Of a DNA stretch of 16,421 nucleotides, positions 7,283 to 14,516 are shown piece by piece. The notes under the pieces were generated by a model that made no database searches, was not told the origin of the DNA, and worked only from the letters and a program-made list of their open reading frames with translations. This stretch comes from Firm-04 sp045642925 (lineage in GTDB: Bacteria; Bacillota; Clostridia; Oscillospirales; Ruminococcaceae). The position numbers and the translations under genes were made by a program. Within the stretch, counting starts at the first letter, position 1. The number at the start of each line of letters is the position of its first letter. Where the stretch lies: positions 1 to 16,421 of the forward strand of contig JAZUJW010000100.1 in the NCBI GenBank assembly GCA_045642925.1. The letters are read 5' to 3'.

Positions 7283-10066
7283 ATGAAAAACGGAAAACGA
7301 ATTGTTCTGTCTGCAATGGCACTTTTGCTTGCAGCGAATACCCTGACGCTTCCCACAGCGGGAATGCAGAATGTAATGATCGCATCCGCACTGGATGAAA
7401 ATGAAGTTGATACAGAATTTGACGGAGAATCGGATATCGTTGATGTTCTGATTTCTGAGGACTTATATCAAACGGTCACGGAAGATGACACCCTTTACTA
7501 TGTCTATGAAGACCATGCGGTTTGCATCCGTTCCGAATCCCAAAGTGAAAAAATCGTGATTCCTGCGGCAATCAATGACGTTCCCGTGACCGAAATCGAA
7601 ACGGGCGCATTCTTTGAACTGCCGATGAAAGAAGTTGTCGTTCCTGCTTCTGTGAACAAGATGGCAGACATTGTATTCGGCAAATGCGCCGCATTGGAAC
7701 GTGTGGTATTTGAGGGCGAACCGGAAACACTGCCTGCAAATACATTTACTTACTGCACCGCCCTCAAAGAAGTGCAGCTTCCGAAAAACCTGAAAGCCAT
7801 CGGCGACCTTGCGTTCAATCACTGCGAATCCCTGCTGAATCTGGAACTGCCGAATGAAGAAATTGAAATTGCCGAAACTGCATTCATGAATACACCGTTC
7901 GGACAGACATGGTTCGGCTTCGTCACACCGCCTTCATCAGCGCATACCGAAACAGAACAGCCTGAAACCGTCATCGACGAGGAAAACAGCGTGGAATATG
8001 CGGTATACAGCGACCATGCGGAAGTAAAGCAATATAAAGGCAGAAACCAAATGGGCCTGCCGGATGAGACGGAAGGTGAGAAAAAAGAAGCAGATATCAG
8101 TCCGATCACGGATGTGACCATTCTCGCAGAAGTGAATGGTGTTCCTGTGACGAAAATTCAGACAGAAGCGTTCGACAGCATTGGCATTACCAGTGTTGTG
8201 ATTCCCGCATCGGTCTGCGAAATCGGAAAACTGGCATTTGCTTACTGCAATGCACTGAAATCCGTAACATTTGAAGGCAGTATTGCCGAAATTCCGGCGT
8301 TCTGCTTCTGTCATGACCCCTTACTCACCAGCATCACGATTCCTGAGGGAACATCCGGTATTCAGGAAGGCGCATTTTCAAAGTGCGAAAACCTTTCCGA
8401 AGTGATTTTGCCGCATTCATTGGCGAGTATTCACCCGCGTGCCTTTACGGAATGCCCAAGCCTGAAGGAACTTGCGATTCCTGAACCACTGCTGATAGAA
8501 ATTTCTGAGGAAGCATTCGATGGCATGGATGAAGATGGGATGCAGCATCGGGTATATATGTCTTTATTAGATGAAGCATTGGAAAATCAGGGCGTTCTGA
8601 CGACCGAATACGATGAAAGCGGCAACTGTTTCTATGAATTCGAGGGATTTGCTGCTTTGCGGTATCTTGAAACATCGAAAAGCCCTGTGGCTGAGATTCC
8701 TGCGGAATGGAATGGGAAGCCTGTGACAGAAATCATCAGTACCGCCTGCTATGGACTGGAAAACCGCTTCGTCAGCATTCCCGACAGCGTTGAAATCATC
8801 GGTGCACACGCATTTCAGGAATCACAGCTGCAATCCTTTGAACTTTCGCACCATGTGAAAGTGCTGGGTGACAGTGCATTCCGCGGCATGGTCAATCTGA
8901 AATCGGTCGTGATTCCGAACAGCATCAAAACCATTCCTGCCAACTGCTTTGCTGACAGCGCCTCCCTGACAAAAGTTGTGATTGAGGACGGCGTAGAAGC
9001 CATTTGTGCAGGTGCATTCAAAAACTGCCCGAATCTGGAAAGCGTCACAATTCCTGAAAGCGTGAAGTACATCGCGCCCGATGCCTTTGCAGGAACGCTG
9101 TACGGCGATGCCGATGTGGTGCTGCATTTGCAGAACGAAACCTATAAGGTCGATGTTTATGCTGACCATGCGGAAATTCTGGAATACCAGTCCGCAGAGA
9201 ATCTGGTGTATGTGCCGAGTACGATTCTGGGCGTTCCCGTAACGAAAATGGCAGAGAATCTCTATGAGAGTGCCGGCGTGGAGAAAGTCATTGTGGCAGA
9301 TGGTGTGACTGAACTCGGAATGTGTTTTGCAGGCAGTAATATTCGTTCCATCGTGATTCCTGCATCTGTGACCTCCATCGCACCATATGCATTCTCAAAC
9401 TGCGAAGAACTGACAAGCGTGGTCATTGAAGCACCTCTGACATCTTTGCCGAAGAATGTCTTTGCATATTGCGATGCGCTGACAGAAGTCACACTGCCCG
9501 ACACGCTGGAAAACATTGGCGATTACAGTTTTGCCTTCTGTCAAAGTCTGCAAACACTGGAATTTCCTGCTTCCCTGAAATTCATCTGCAATTATGCATT
9601 CCAGAATGCAGGTCTGACAGAAGTGAAACTGGAAGAAGGTCTGGAATCCATCGGTGATTACGCATTCAACCTCTGTACTGCTTTGCAGCAGATTTCTGTG
9701 CCGCAGTCAGTCAAGGAAATCGGTACTTTTGCATTTGCGAATCTGCCGGAGAATGAGGAAAAGCCGCAGGAAGATGTATTCACAGGTGATTTCATTGCCG
9801 CAGAACAGTCCTTTGCTGCAAATTATGCGAAAGAGCGCGGTTTCCGTCTGATGAACGCAGTGCCTGCAATGCCGCTGGGTGACATTGATCTGGACGGAGA
9901 GGTCAACATTTGTGATGTGATCCTGTTCAGCCGCATTCTGAATGAAGACCCCACCATTGAAAACATTGCGCAGTACATGACCTATGCGGACATGAACGGC
10001 GATGAATGCTACGATGCGAATGACTTGACGATGATTCTGAAAAAAATCGCAAAACTGGATGACTGA
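7283..10066 (+). CDS. Secreted BspA-type leucine-rich-repeat protein with C-terminal type I dockerin
   Basis: A 927-aa exported protein. I start it at the ATG at 7283, preceded by AAGGAGG, rather than at the upstream ATG at 7208, which lies inside the previous gene. Residues 1 to about 36 form a signal peptide. The body is built of LRR_5/BspA repeats (AF..C..L..v.iP.sv..I) grouped into four blocks. Each block opens with a Y-x-VY-x-DHA-like header and a NGVPVT-like strand, at about residues 72, 237, 447 (degenerate) and 619. Residues about 866-925 are a dockerin with two calcium loops, DIDLDGEVNICD and DMNGDECYDAND. The protein should dock onto a cohesin-bearing scaffold on the cell surface. 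The LRR body probably binds a ligand, adhesin-like. No catalytic domain is seen. Confidence 0.88.
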   Translation: MKNGKRIVLSAMALLLAANTLTLPTAGMQNVMIASALDENEVDTEFDGESDIVDVLISEDLYQTVTEDDTLYYVYEDHAVCIRSESQSEKIVIPAAINDVPVTEIETGAFFELPMKEVVVPASVNKMADIVFGKCAALERVVFEGEPETLPANTFTYCTALKEVQLPKNLKAIGDLAFNHCESLLNLELPNEEIEIAETAFMNTPFGQTWFGFVTPPSSAHTETEQPETVIDEENSVEYAVYSDHAEVKQYKGRNQMGLPDETEGEKKEADISPITDVTILAEVNGVPVTKIQTEAFDSIGITSVVIPASVCEIGKLAFAYCNALKSVTFEGSIAEIPAFCFCHDPLLTSITIPEGTSGIQEGAFSKCENLSEVILPHSLASIHPRAFTECPSLKELAIPEPLLIEISEEAFDGMDEDGMQHRVYMSLLDEALENQGVLTTEYDESGNCFYEFEGFAALRYLETSKSPVAEIPAEWNGKPVTEIISTACYGLENRFVSIPDSVEIIGAHAFQESQLQSFELSHHVKVLGDSAFRGMVNLKSVVIPNSIKTIPANCFADSASLTKVVIEDGVEAICAGAFKNCPNLESVTIPESVKYIAPDAFAGTLYGDADVVLHLQNETYKVDVYADHAEILEYQSAENLVYVPSTILGVPVTKMAENLYESAGVEKVIVADGVTELGMCFAGSNIRSIVIPASVTSIAPYAFSNCEELTSVVIEAPLTSLPKNVFAYCDALTEVTLPDTLENIGDYSFAFCQSLQTLEFPASLKFICNYAFQNAGLTEVKLEEGLESIGDYAFNLCTALQQISVPQSVKEIGTFAFANLPENEEKPQEDVFTGDFIAAEQSFAANYAKERGFRLMNAVPAMPLGDIDLDGEVNICDVILFSRILNEDPTIENIAQYMTYADMNGDECYDANDLTMILKKIAKLDD

Positions 10067-10083
10067 TATCTGAAAGGATGAGT

Positions 10084-11475
10084 ATGATGTTGTGGAATCG
10101 AATCAAAGCCGCAGGGATCGCCGCCTGTCTGTGTGCTGTTCTGGTGCCTTGCGAACTTCCCGCGGTACAAGCGGAAACATTGGATACGGATACGAATACG
10201 ATTGAACTGCCTGAATGGATTCCGAACAGTGCCGATTCGGCGGTGTCATTTCTGAATACGCATGGTGCGACATATTTCAAGGATGGTTACATTTGTGCGG
10301 TTACAGCACATTCGACAGAAGAAGAATGGGGCATTTCGATGTCGAACAGCCTTGCCTGTCAGGAGCTCATCCATAAAACTTACACGCTGACAGATGTGGT
10401 ACACCCCGGTTATGATGTGGATTTTGATGTATTTGTGTGCAAGGCAGCATACGAAGGACAGTATGACATTGGTATTGGAAATGGTAAAAACAGCAGGTAT
10501 TATAATTTCCTGATTTCGCAGTCACTGGACATCACCCAGACGGATATTTTCGGTTGGCTGCCTGACTGTGCAACGGAATTTTCAGCCTGCAAAAAGGAAA
10601 ACGGTTTGGTTTTCATGCATGACAATACTGTGGTATATCTGGCACAATACGTTGGCAGTGCGGGTTATGACTGCAATGTACAGCAAAGCGGCACGGGAGA
10701 ACTCGAATGCTTCATGGATGTAGAATGTTCGTATCGTTCGTATCCGAGTGCAGAAAAAGGTGCGGCGTCAGGCGGCACTACACTGCAATGCCTTGTATAT
10801 CGCGGCAAAACAGACGGCGTTTCCGAGATGAAATGGATGATTGGGCGTTCATGGGAACTGGATAATCCGATCAGTGTGGAAAGCACGGTCTGCAAGACCT
10901 TCCGCATTCGTGAGGAAGGAAAAACCGTAGAGTTGTATGCGCCTGACCTGAAGCCGTACAGCGTGCGTTTTCAGGTGGCTGACTACGACACGGGCGAACT
11001 GATCCATCCTTATGATGATGAAGTATATACAATGTCTATTGCGCCGTATATTGTCATGACGTTGGACGAAGAACAACGTACCGGCCCGATGATCAATTGG
11101 GACTGGAAAGAACAGAATCCATATATTTTCGACTTTTCTCAATATAAGGATGCGGTTCAGATCGACATTGGTCTGGCAGGGCCTCCGCGTAAGATTCCAC
11201 AAGGCTATGTACTTCCGACAGATTATCTGCTGGAGGAAACCTATGCAGACGACTGCAAGGGCATCACAGTACGGCTGAAACGGGACAGATCCGCGTTGAC
11301 ATTTGATGAATTATCGAGTGTGGGGGAGATTATCATGCTGGAAAAATGGCTGACGGGCAAGACAGAAACGCTGAAAAATTGGGAAAAATACGATTATAAT
11401 GAAGATGGAGTACTGAACGTCAGCGATTTGGCAATGATGAAGCAATCCTTACTCGCAAAGCTGAACAAGCAGTAA
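10084..11475 (+). CDS. Secreted protein of unknown function with an atypical C-terminal dockerin
   Basis: A 463-aa exported protein following the LRR-dockerin gene by 17 bases. The nearest Shine-Dalgarno (AAAGGA, 10073-10078) abuts the first ATG (10078), so I prefer the ATG at 10084, 5 bases away; 10087 is equally possible. The signal peptide ends near PAVQAE. Residues about 35-400 match no family I recognise. They are rich in aromatic residues and contain about ten cysteines, many for an anaerobe's surface protein, so disulfides are possible. Residues about 403-463 resemble a dockerin: the second repeat keeps a calcium loop (DYNEDGVLNVSD) and helix, while the first keeps only its helix (SVGEIIMLEKWLTGK). 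It probably shares a scaffold with the preceding LRR protein. Confidence 0.75.
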   Translation: MMLWNRIKAAGIAACLCAVLVPCELPAVQAETLDTDTNTIELPEWIPNSADSAVSFLNTHGATYFKDGYICAVTAHSTEEEWGISMSNSLACQELIHKTYTLTDVVHPGYDVDFDVFVCKAAYEGQYDIGIGNGKNSRYYNFLISQSLDITQTDIFGWLPDCATEFSACKKENGLVFMHDNTVVYLAQYVGSAGYDCNVQQSGTGELECFMDVECSYRSYPSAEKGAASGGTTLQCLVYRGKTDGVSEMKWMIGRSWELDNPISVESTVCKTFRIREEGKTVELYAPDLKPYSVRFQVADYDTGELIHPYDDEVYTMSIAPYIVMTLDEEQRTGPMINWDWKEQNPYIFDFSQYKDAVQIDIGLAGPPRKIPQGYVLPTDYLLEETYADDCKGITVRLKRDRSALTFDELSSVGEIIMLEKWLTGKTETLKNWEKYDYNEDGVLNVSDLAMMKQSLLAKLNKQ

Positions 11476-11512
11476 GCGGCTAGGCGTACAAAATTTTCCG
11501 ATCACCAAGCAC

Positions 11513-11545
11513 AAGGCGTCCAGAGACAATGTCTCCGGACGCCTT
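11513..11545 (+). terminator. Intrinsic terminator of the sigma/dockerin operon
   Basis: AAGGCGTCC (11513-11521) pairs with GGACGCCTT (11537-11545). An inner GAGAC/GTCTC stem lies across one A-C mismatch, with a 3-base loop, and CTTTATAA follows. It lies 37 bases past the last stop codon of the operon. Confidence 0.85.
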
Positions 11546-11564
11546 CTTTATAACAGAACAACAA

Positions 11565-11593
11565 TTGCATTCTGAAATCATCCATGCTATAAT
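11565..11593 (+). promoter_or_regulatory. Promoter-like sequence abutting a gene remnant
   Basis: TTGCAT (11565-11570), a 17-base spacer and TATAAT (11588-11593) make a good sigma-A match. The -10 box directly touches the first ATG of the following open frame, so a transcript starting near 11600 would not contain that ATG. Confidence 0.5.
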
Positions 11594-11908
11594 ATGCAAA
11601 GCGTTGCAGACAATGCCTTTTTTGAAAATGTCGAATTGTCATTCTGTATGCTTTGTCTGATCGTATTTCATATTTCTGCTTCCGTGCTGATTTTCTACGG
11701 CGTACAGACAGGACAGGTCAAACGCTTCTTCCTCCCCGCCATGGGACTGCATATTGATTTTGCCTCTGCATGGCAGGAACTCGGAATCATCAGCAAAGAC
11801 GCAGATTTCGTATACACCCCGTTTCTGACGCTCGGCGTGGCATTCTATGCATGGCGCACCTACGAAAAAATCCCGCCGACCTACGGCGCATCTGCATCTT
11901 CCTATTGA
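11594..11908 (+). pseudogene. Remnant resembling the C-terminus of a YhfC-family intramembrane protease
   Basis: The 104-codon frame encodes two or three hydrophobic segments. Its text (VFHISASVLIFYGV, FFLPAMGLHIDFASAW, TLGVAFYAWRTYEKIPP) resembles, from memory, the last third of YhfC-type putative membrane glutamic peptidases, which are usually about 250 residues long. The N-terminal part is missing, and an in-frame TGA stands at 11573. There is no Shine-Dalgarno before the ATG at 11594. Next to the LH..DF motif the text also seems to lack one or two residues. I therefore call it a decayed 3' fragment left after a deletion. A small expressed membrane protein starting at an internal ATG cannot be excluded. 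Its stop codon lies inside the next promoter. Confidence 0.5.
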
Positions 11909-11933
11909 CAAAAAACGCATTTTCTGGTATCAT
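11905..11933 (+). promoter_or_regulatory. Sigma-A-type promoter of the aminotransferase gene
   Basis: TTGACA (11905-11910), a 17-base spacer and TATCAT (11928-11933) precede the aminotransferase start by about 60 bases. The -35 box overlaps the stop codon of the upstream remnant. Confidence 0.8.
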
Positions 11934-11995
11934 GAAACTGTACTTGACAAGCTGATAACCCGCTGTCATACAAACTATTGAAAGAAGGAATCCCT

Positions 11996-13198
11996 ATGTC
12001 TTTTCAGCCTTATAACAATGCCATGCTGGCACTCGGAAAAGCCCCCTCTGTCATCCGCGAAACCTTTGAATACGGCAACCGCCGCGCCGCAGAGATCGGC
12101 AGAGAAAATGTTTTTGATTTCAGCCTTGGAAATCCGAGTGTACCCGCACCCGAAAGCGTACATACCACCATCCGCCGCCTGATGGATGAGACCGATTCCG
12201 TTTTGCTGCACGGCTATACCTCCGCAGTCGGTGCAGAACCGACTCGTGCTGCGATTGCTGCAAACATCAATGAACGGTATCAGGCAGGCATTTCTGCGGG
12301 CGATATTTACATGACCTGCGGTGCTGCGGCATCCCTGACTGTCACACTCCACGCCATCCTCTGCGAAGGCGATGAATGCATGACCTTTGCACCGTTCTTC
12401 CCGGAATACCGTGTCTTTGTCGAAGCGGCAGGCGCAAAGCTGGTCGTTGTCCCCGCTGATACCGATTCCTTCCAGATGAATCTGGAAGCATTCGAGAAAC
12501 TGGTCAGCGAAAATACCAAAGCAGTCATCATCAATACCCCGAACAACCCGACAGGCGTCATTTTCACCCCTGATAATCTTCAGAAATTCTGCGATATCCT
12601 GCGAAAGAAGTCTGCGGAATACGGTCATCCGATTTACCTGCTGGCTGACGAACCTTATCGTGAACTGGTTTACGATGAGAGCGCCGTCGTGCCTTACATG
12701 ACCAATCTCTATGATGACACCTTCGTTTGCTATTCGTTCAGTAAATCGCTTTCTCTGCCCGGCGAACGTATCGGCTACATTGTTGTTTCGCCGAAAATGC
12801 AGGATAACCGCGCACTGTATGCTGCGGTCTGCGGTTCGGGCAGAGCGCTCGGCTTCGTTTGCGCACCAAGCCTTGCGCAGCGTGTCGTGGCTGAAAATGT
12901 CGGTAAAACGGGTGATTTGTCCATCTACCGCAAGAACCGCGACCTTCTCTACAACGCGCTGACCTCCTACGGCTACCGCTGCATTCATCCGGACGGCGCT
13001 TTCTACCTGTTCGTGGAAGCCCTCGAAGAAGATGCCAATGCATTCTGCCAGAAAGCGCGTGAATTCGAACTGTTGCTCGTGCCTTCCGACAGCTTCGGCT
13101 GCAAAGGCTTCGTCCGCATTGCATACTGTGTCACAACCGAAATGATCGAACGCAGCCTGCCTGCTTTCCAGAAGCTTGCACAGGCATACGGCAAATGA
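11996..13198 (+). CDS. PLP-dependent class I/II aminotransferase (aspartate aminotransferase-like)
   Basis: A 400-aa cytoplasmic fold-type I enzyme transferring amino groups between an amino acid and a 2-oxo acid. The start is the ATG at 11996, with GAAGGA 6 bases upstream; the upstream in-frame ATG at 11978 has no such site. Family residues visible are NTPNNPTG with Asn184, LLADEPYREL with Asp218 (cofactor pyridine nitrogen) and Tyr221, the Schiff-base lysine Lys250 in SFSKSLSLPGERIGY, and Arg374 in FVRIAYC for the substrate carboxylate. The length is normal. It is transcribed alone, from its own promoter to a strong terminator, so the neighbours do not indicate the substrate. Aspartate, alanine or aromatic amino acids are all possible. 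Confidence 0.93.
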   Translation: MSFQPYNNAMLALGKAPSVIRETFEYGNRRAAEIGRENVFDFSLGNPSVPAPESVHTTIRRLMDETDSVLLHGYTSAVGAEPTRAAIAANINERYQAGISAGDIYMTCGAAASLTVTLHAILCEGDECMTFAPFFPEYRVFVEAAGAKLVVVPADTDSFQMNLEAFEKLVSENTKAVIINTPNNPTGVIFTPDNLQKFCDILRKKSAEYGHPIYLLADEPYRELVYDESAVVPYMTNLYDDTFVCYSFSKSLSLPGERIGYIVVSPKMQDNRALYAAVCGSGRALGFVCAPSLAQRVVAENVGKTGDLSIYRKNRDLLYNALTSYGYRCIHPDGAFYLFVEALEEDANAFCQKAREFELLLVPSDSFGCKGFVRIAYCVTTEMIERSLPAFQKLAQAYGK

Positions 13199-13220
13199 AT
13201 CCGTAATTTCATCTGTCAAC

Positions 13221-13254
13221 ACGAAACGCCGAGGTTTTTACCTCGGCGTTTCGT
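13221..13254. terminator. Bidirectional terminator between convergent genes
   Basis: Perfect 14-base arms (13221-13234 and 13241-13254) flank a 6-base loop of T and A. It follows the aminotransferase stop by 22 bases and the minus-strand 91-aa gene's stop by about 50. It probably ends both transcripts; the T-tail is better on the plus strand (TTTCGTTTATGG). Confidence 0.85.
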
Positions 13255-13304
13255 TTATGGATACAGCGAAAAGGCAGACGGGTTCCACCCGAACCGTCAT
13301 GCTT

Positions 13305-13580
13305 TCAATTTAATTTGGTGCAGTGGTTGACCAGCATATCTACACTGACATACTCCTGTGTTCTGCTGCCGACCTTATATTTTTCGCACCAGATCCAATC
13401 GCTCATATCATTGGTCTTTTTATTTTCCTGGACAACGTATGAGCACCCTGCGCTATCCTTAAACATCTGATTTACGTGGAATTCATAGTAGCCTTCCGGA
13501 TTCGGGAAATCAGAACGGCCAAACTTCATTGCATTGAATTTTTCTTCTAACGATTGAGATTTACGTGTGTTTTCGAACAT
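13305..13580 (-). CDS. Small hypothetical protein, 91 aa
   Basis: I do not recognise this protein. It is soluble, has no signal peptide or membrane segment, and is rich in aromatic and charged residues (GYYEFHVNQMF, DWIWCEKYKV) with three cysteines. Translation is supported by AAGAGG 8 bases upstream of the ATG. A convergent terminator follows its end, and a consensus promoter lies about 400 bases upstream, across a structured leader. The compact tryptophan- and tyrosine-rich text suggests a folded single domain rather than a random frame. No function can be assigned. The long leader suggests that its expression is controlled after transcription initiation. Confidence 0.65.
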   Translation of the reverse strand: MFENTRKSQSLEEKFNAMKFGRSDFPNPEGYYEFHVNQMFKDSAGCSYVVQENKKTNDMSDWIWCEKYKVGSRTQEYVSVDMLVNHCTKLN

Positions 13581-13654
13581 AATGATTACCTCTTTTCTGA
13601 ACGATGTTTCATTGACTTTTGAATATAAAGCAATACTGCAATGTTTTTGTGACT

Positions 13655-13892
13655 TTTCGTTCTGCCGTCAACGGCACACGAAACGAATGATGTATTTCTG
13701 CATGATTGATGACTCAAAAATGTAATCACCTGATTCAATGCATCGGGGATTCTTCCCAATCACCAACGCCCATCGGAAATCGTTCTCCACAAATCGCATT
13801 CATGGACGCAGGAACATACCCAATGCGTCCACAGCATTCTGTGTCCCGACCAAAGTCAGAGGTTTCTTTATGTATCCGACTTTGTCGGGAGC
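13655..13892 (-). ncRNA. Structured leader RNA upstream of the 91-aa gene
   Basis: This minus-strand transcript segment is richer in G and C than its flanks and folds locally in several places. CCGAC-AAA-GTCGG forms a 5-bp hairpin (13888-13876). The same bases can instead pair with 13857-13845 as a 12-bp helix with one bulge. Further hairpins are CACAG/CTGTG (13843-13830), GGACGCA/TGCGTCC (13830-13804) and a two-part stem at 13683-13655. All reading frames are interrupted. It could be a riboswitch-like or attenuator leader, a processed small RNA, or a repeated element. I recognise no known class. Confidence 0.4.
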
Positions 13893-13910
13893 TTAGTGTG
13901 GCAGTTTCAT
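13893..13910 (-). CDS. Five-codon leader ORF (MKLPH)
   Basis: ATG AAA CTG CCA CAC TAA is preceded by AAAGGAG with an ideal 8-base gap. It lies about 65 bases downstream of a consensus promoter. Such a strong translation start on a five-codon frame suggests either a regulatory leader peptide or the preserved start of a gene whose body has been lost or frameshifted. The frame after the stop stays open for about 30 more codons, which is compatible with either reading. Confidence 0.4.
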   Translation of the reverse strand: MKLPH

Positions 13911-13982
13911 TTTAAACACTCCTTTGCAAGATATGGTCTGGTGGACTCTCGTCTTCTTACTATCTGTGATATTGTACTATTT

Positions 13983-14011
13983 ATTTTACCACTTTGTGAA
14001 CATTTTGTCAA
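13983..14011 (-). promoter_or_regulatory. Sigma-A-type promoter of the structured leader and 91-aa gene
   Basis: On the minus strand TTGACA (14011-14006) and TAAAAT (13988-13983) are separated by exactly 17 bases. The predicted start near 13976 leads through the MKLPH leader ORF into the structured region. Confidence 0.75.
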
Positions 14012-14342
14012 GCCTTTACTATCAAAAGATTATACCAACTATTTGTACCATGATAAGACGATTTGAATATTTCTGCAAAAATAGAAAAAATCTCTCTTTT
14101 TTTCCATTTTCCGCCGCCGATTCCGCTTTCAGCGCCCCAGCATAGACTTTTTCTGTTTTTATTCATTTTGTTCCCTTTCCACCGCATTCTGCAATCAGAT
14201 TTCAGCACTCTGACAGCCCACTTTTTTCTGGCAGAATGCCCCAATAATTAAATGAATCGTCACACAAGGGCATATCCTCACAGGCACGCCACATTCCTGC
14301 ATCGGCCGTGTTGATTACATCATATATCATTTTTTGCACCTA
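14012..14342. other. AT-rich intergenic region without a supported gene
   Basis: Open frames here (for example 14008-14244 on the minus strand) lack ribosome binding sites and have skewed composition from poly-pyrimidine tracts around 14085-14180. The only structure I see is a 9-base inverted repeat, GCATTCTGC (14184-14192) and GCAGAATGC (14231-14239), 38 bases apart. Confidence 0.55.
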
Positions 14343-14371
14343 TTGACAAATTCGCAAGAAGCTGATATAAT
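14343..14371 (+). promoter_or_regulatory. Consensus sigma-A promoter of the nrdG-nrdD operon
   Basis: TTGACA (14343-14348), a 17-base spacer and TATAAT (14366-14371) match both hexamers perfectly. The expected start near 14378 places both NrdR boxes in the early transcribed region. Confidence 0.88.
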
Positions 14372-14391
14372 CATAGATAGCGATGTACGAA

Positions 14392-14407
14392 ACACGAAGT
14401 ATAGTGT
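14392..14407 (+). promoter_or_regulatory. NrdR box 1
   Basis: ACACGAAGTATAGTGT matches the 16-base palindromic NrdR operator pattern (ACACTATATATAGTGT-like), with intact outer ACAC/GTGT and a weaker left half. NrdR is the nucleotide-sensing repressor of ribonucleotide reductase genes. Its gene is not in the window. Confidence 0.75.
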
Positions 14408-14423
14408 TGTATTCTTCTCCAAA

Positions 14424-14439
14424 ACACTATATGTAGTAT
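14424..14439 (+). promoter_or_regulatory. NrdR box 2
   Basis: ACACTATATGTAGTAT is a second 16-base NrdR-like operator. It starts 32 bases after the first, three helical turns, the usual spacing of paired NrdR boxes. The pair and the nrd genes downstream support each other. Confidence 0.78.
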
Positions 14440-14516
14440 TTGAAGCTTTTTCCTTCATGGATTCCGTTTTGTTTTCATTTCTGTTTTAACATATTTTCAG
14501 AAAGCGCGGTGAGCGT

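Noticed and set aside
11975..13222. A 415-codon minus-strand open frame
   Set aside because: It is the mirror of the aminotransferase gene, whose catalytic residues are all present. The antisense text has no recognisable fold.
13706..13915. A 69-codon plus-strand frame
   Set aside because: It has no ribosome binding site and lies antisense to a promoter-driven structured leader. More likely a by-product of that element.
13924..14145. A 73-codon plus-strand hydrophobic frame
   Set aside because: It is AT-rich, without a ribosome site, and overlaps a consensus minus-strand promoter.
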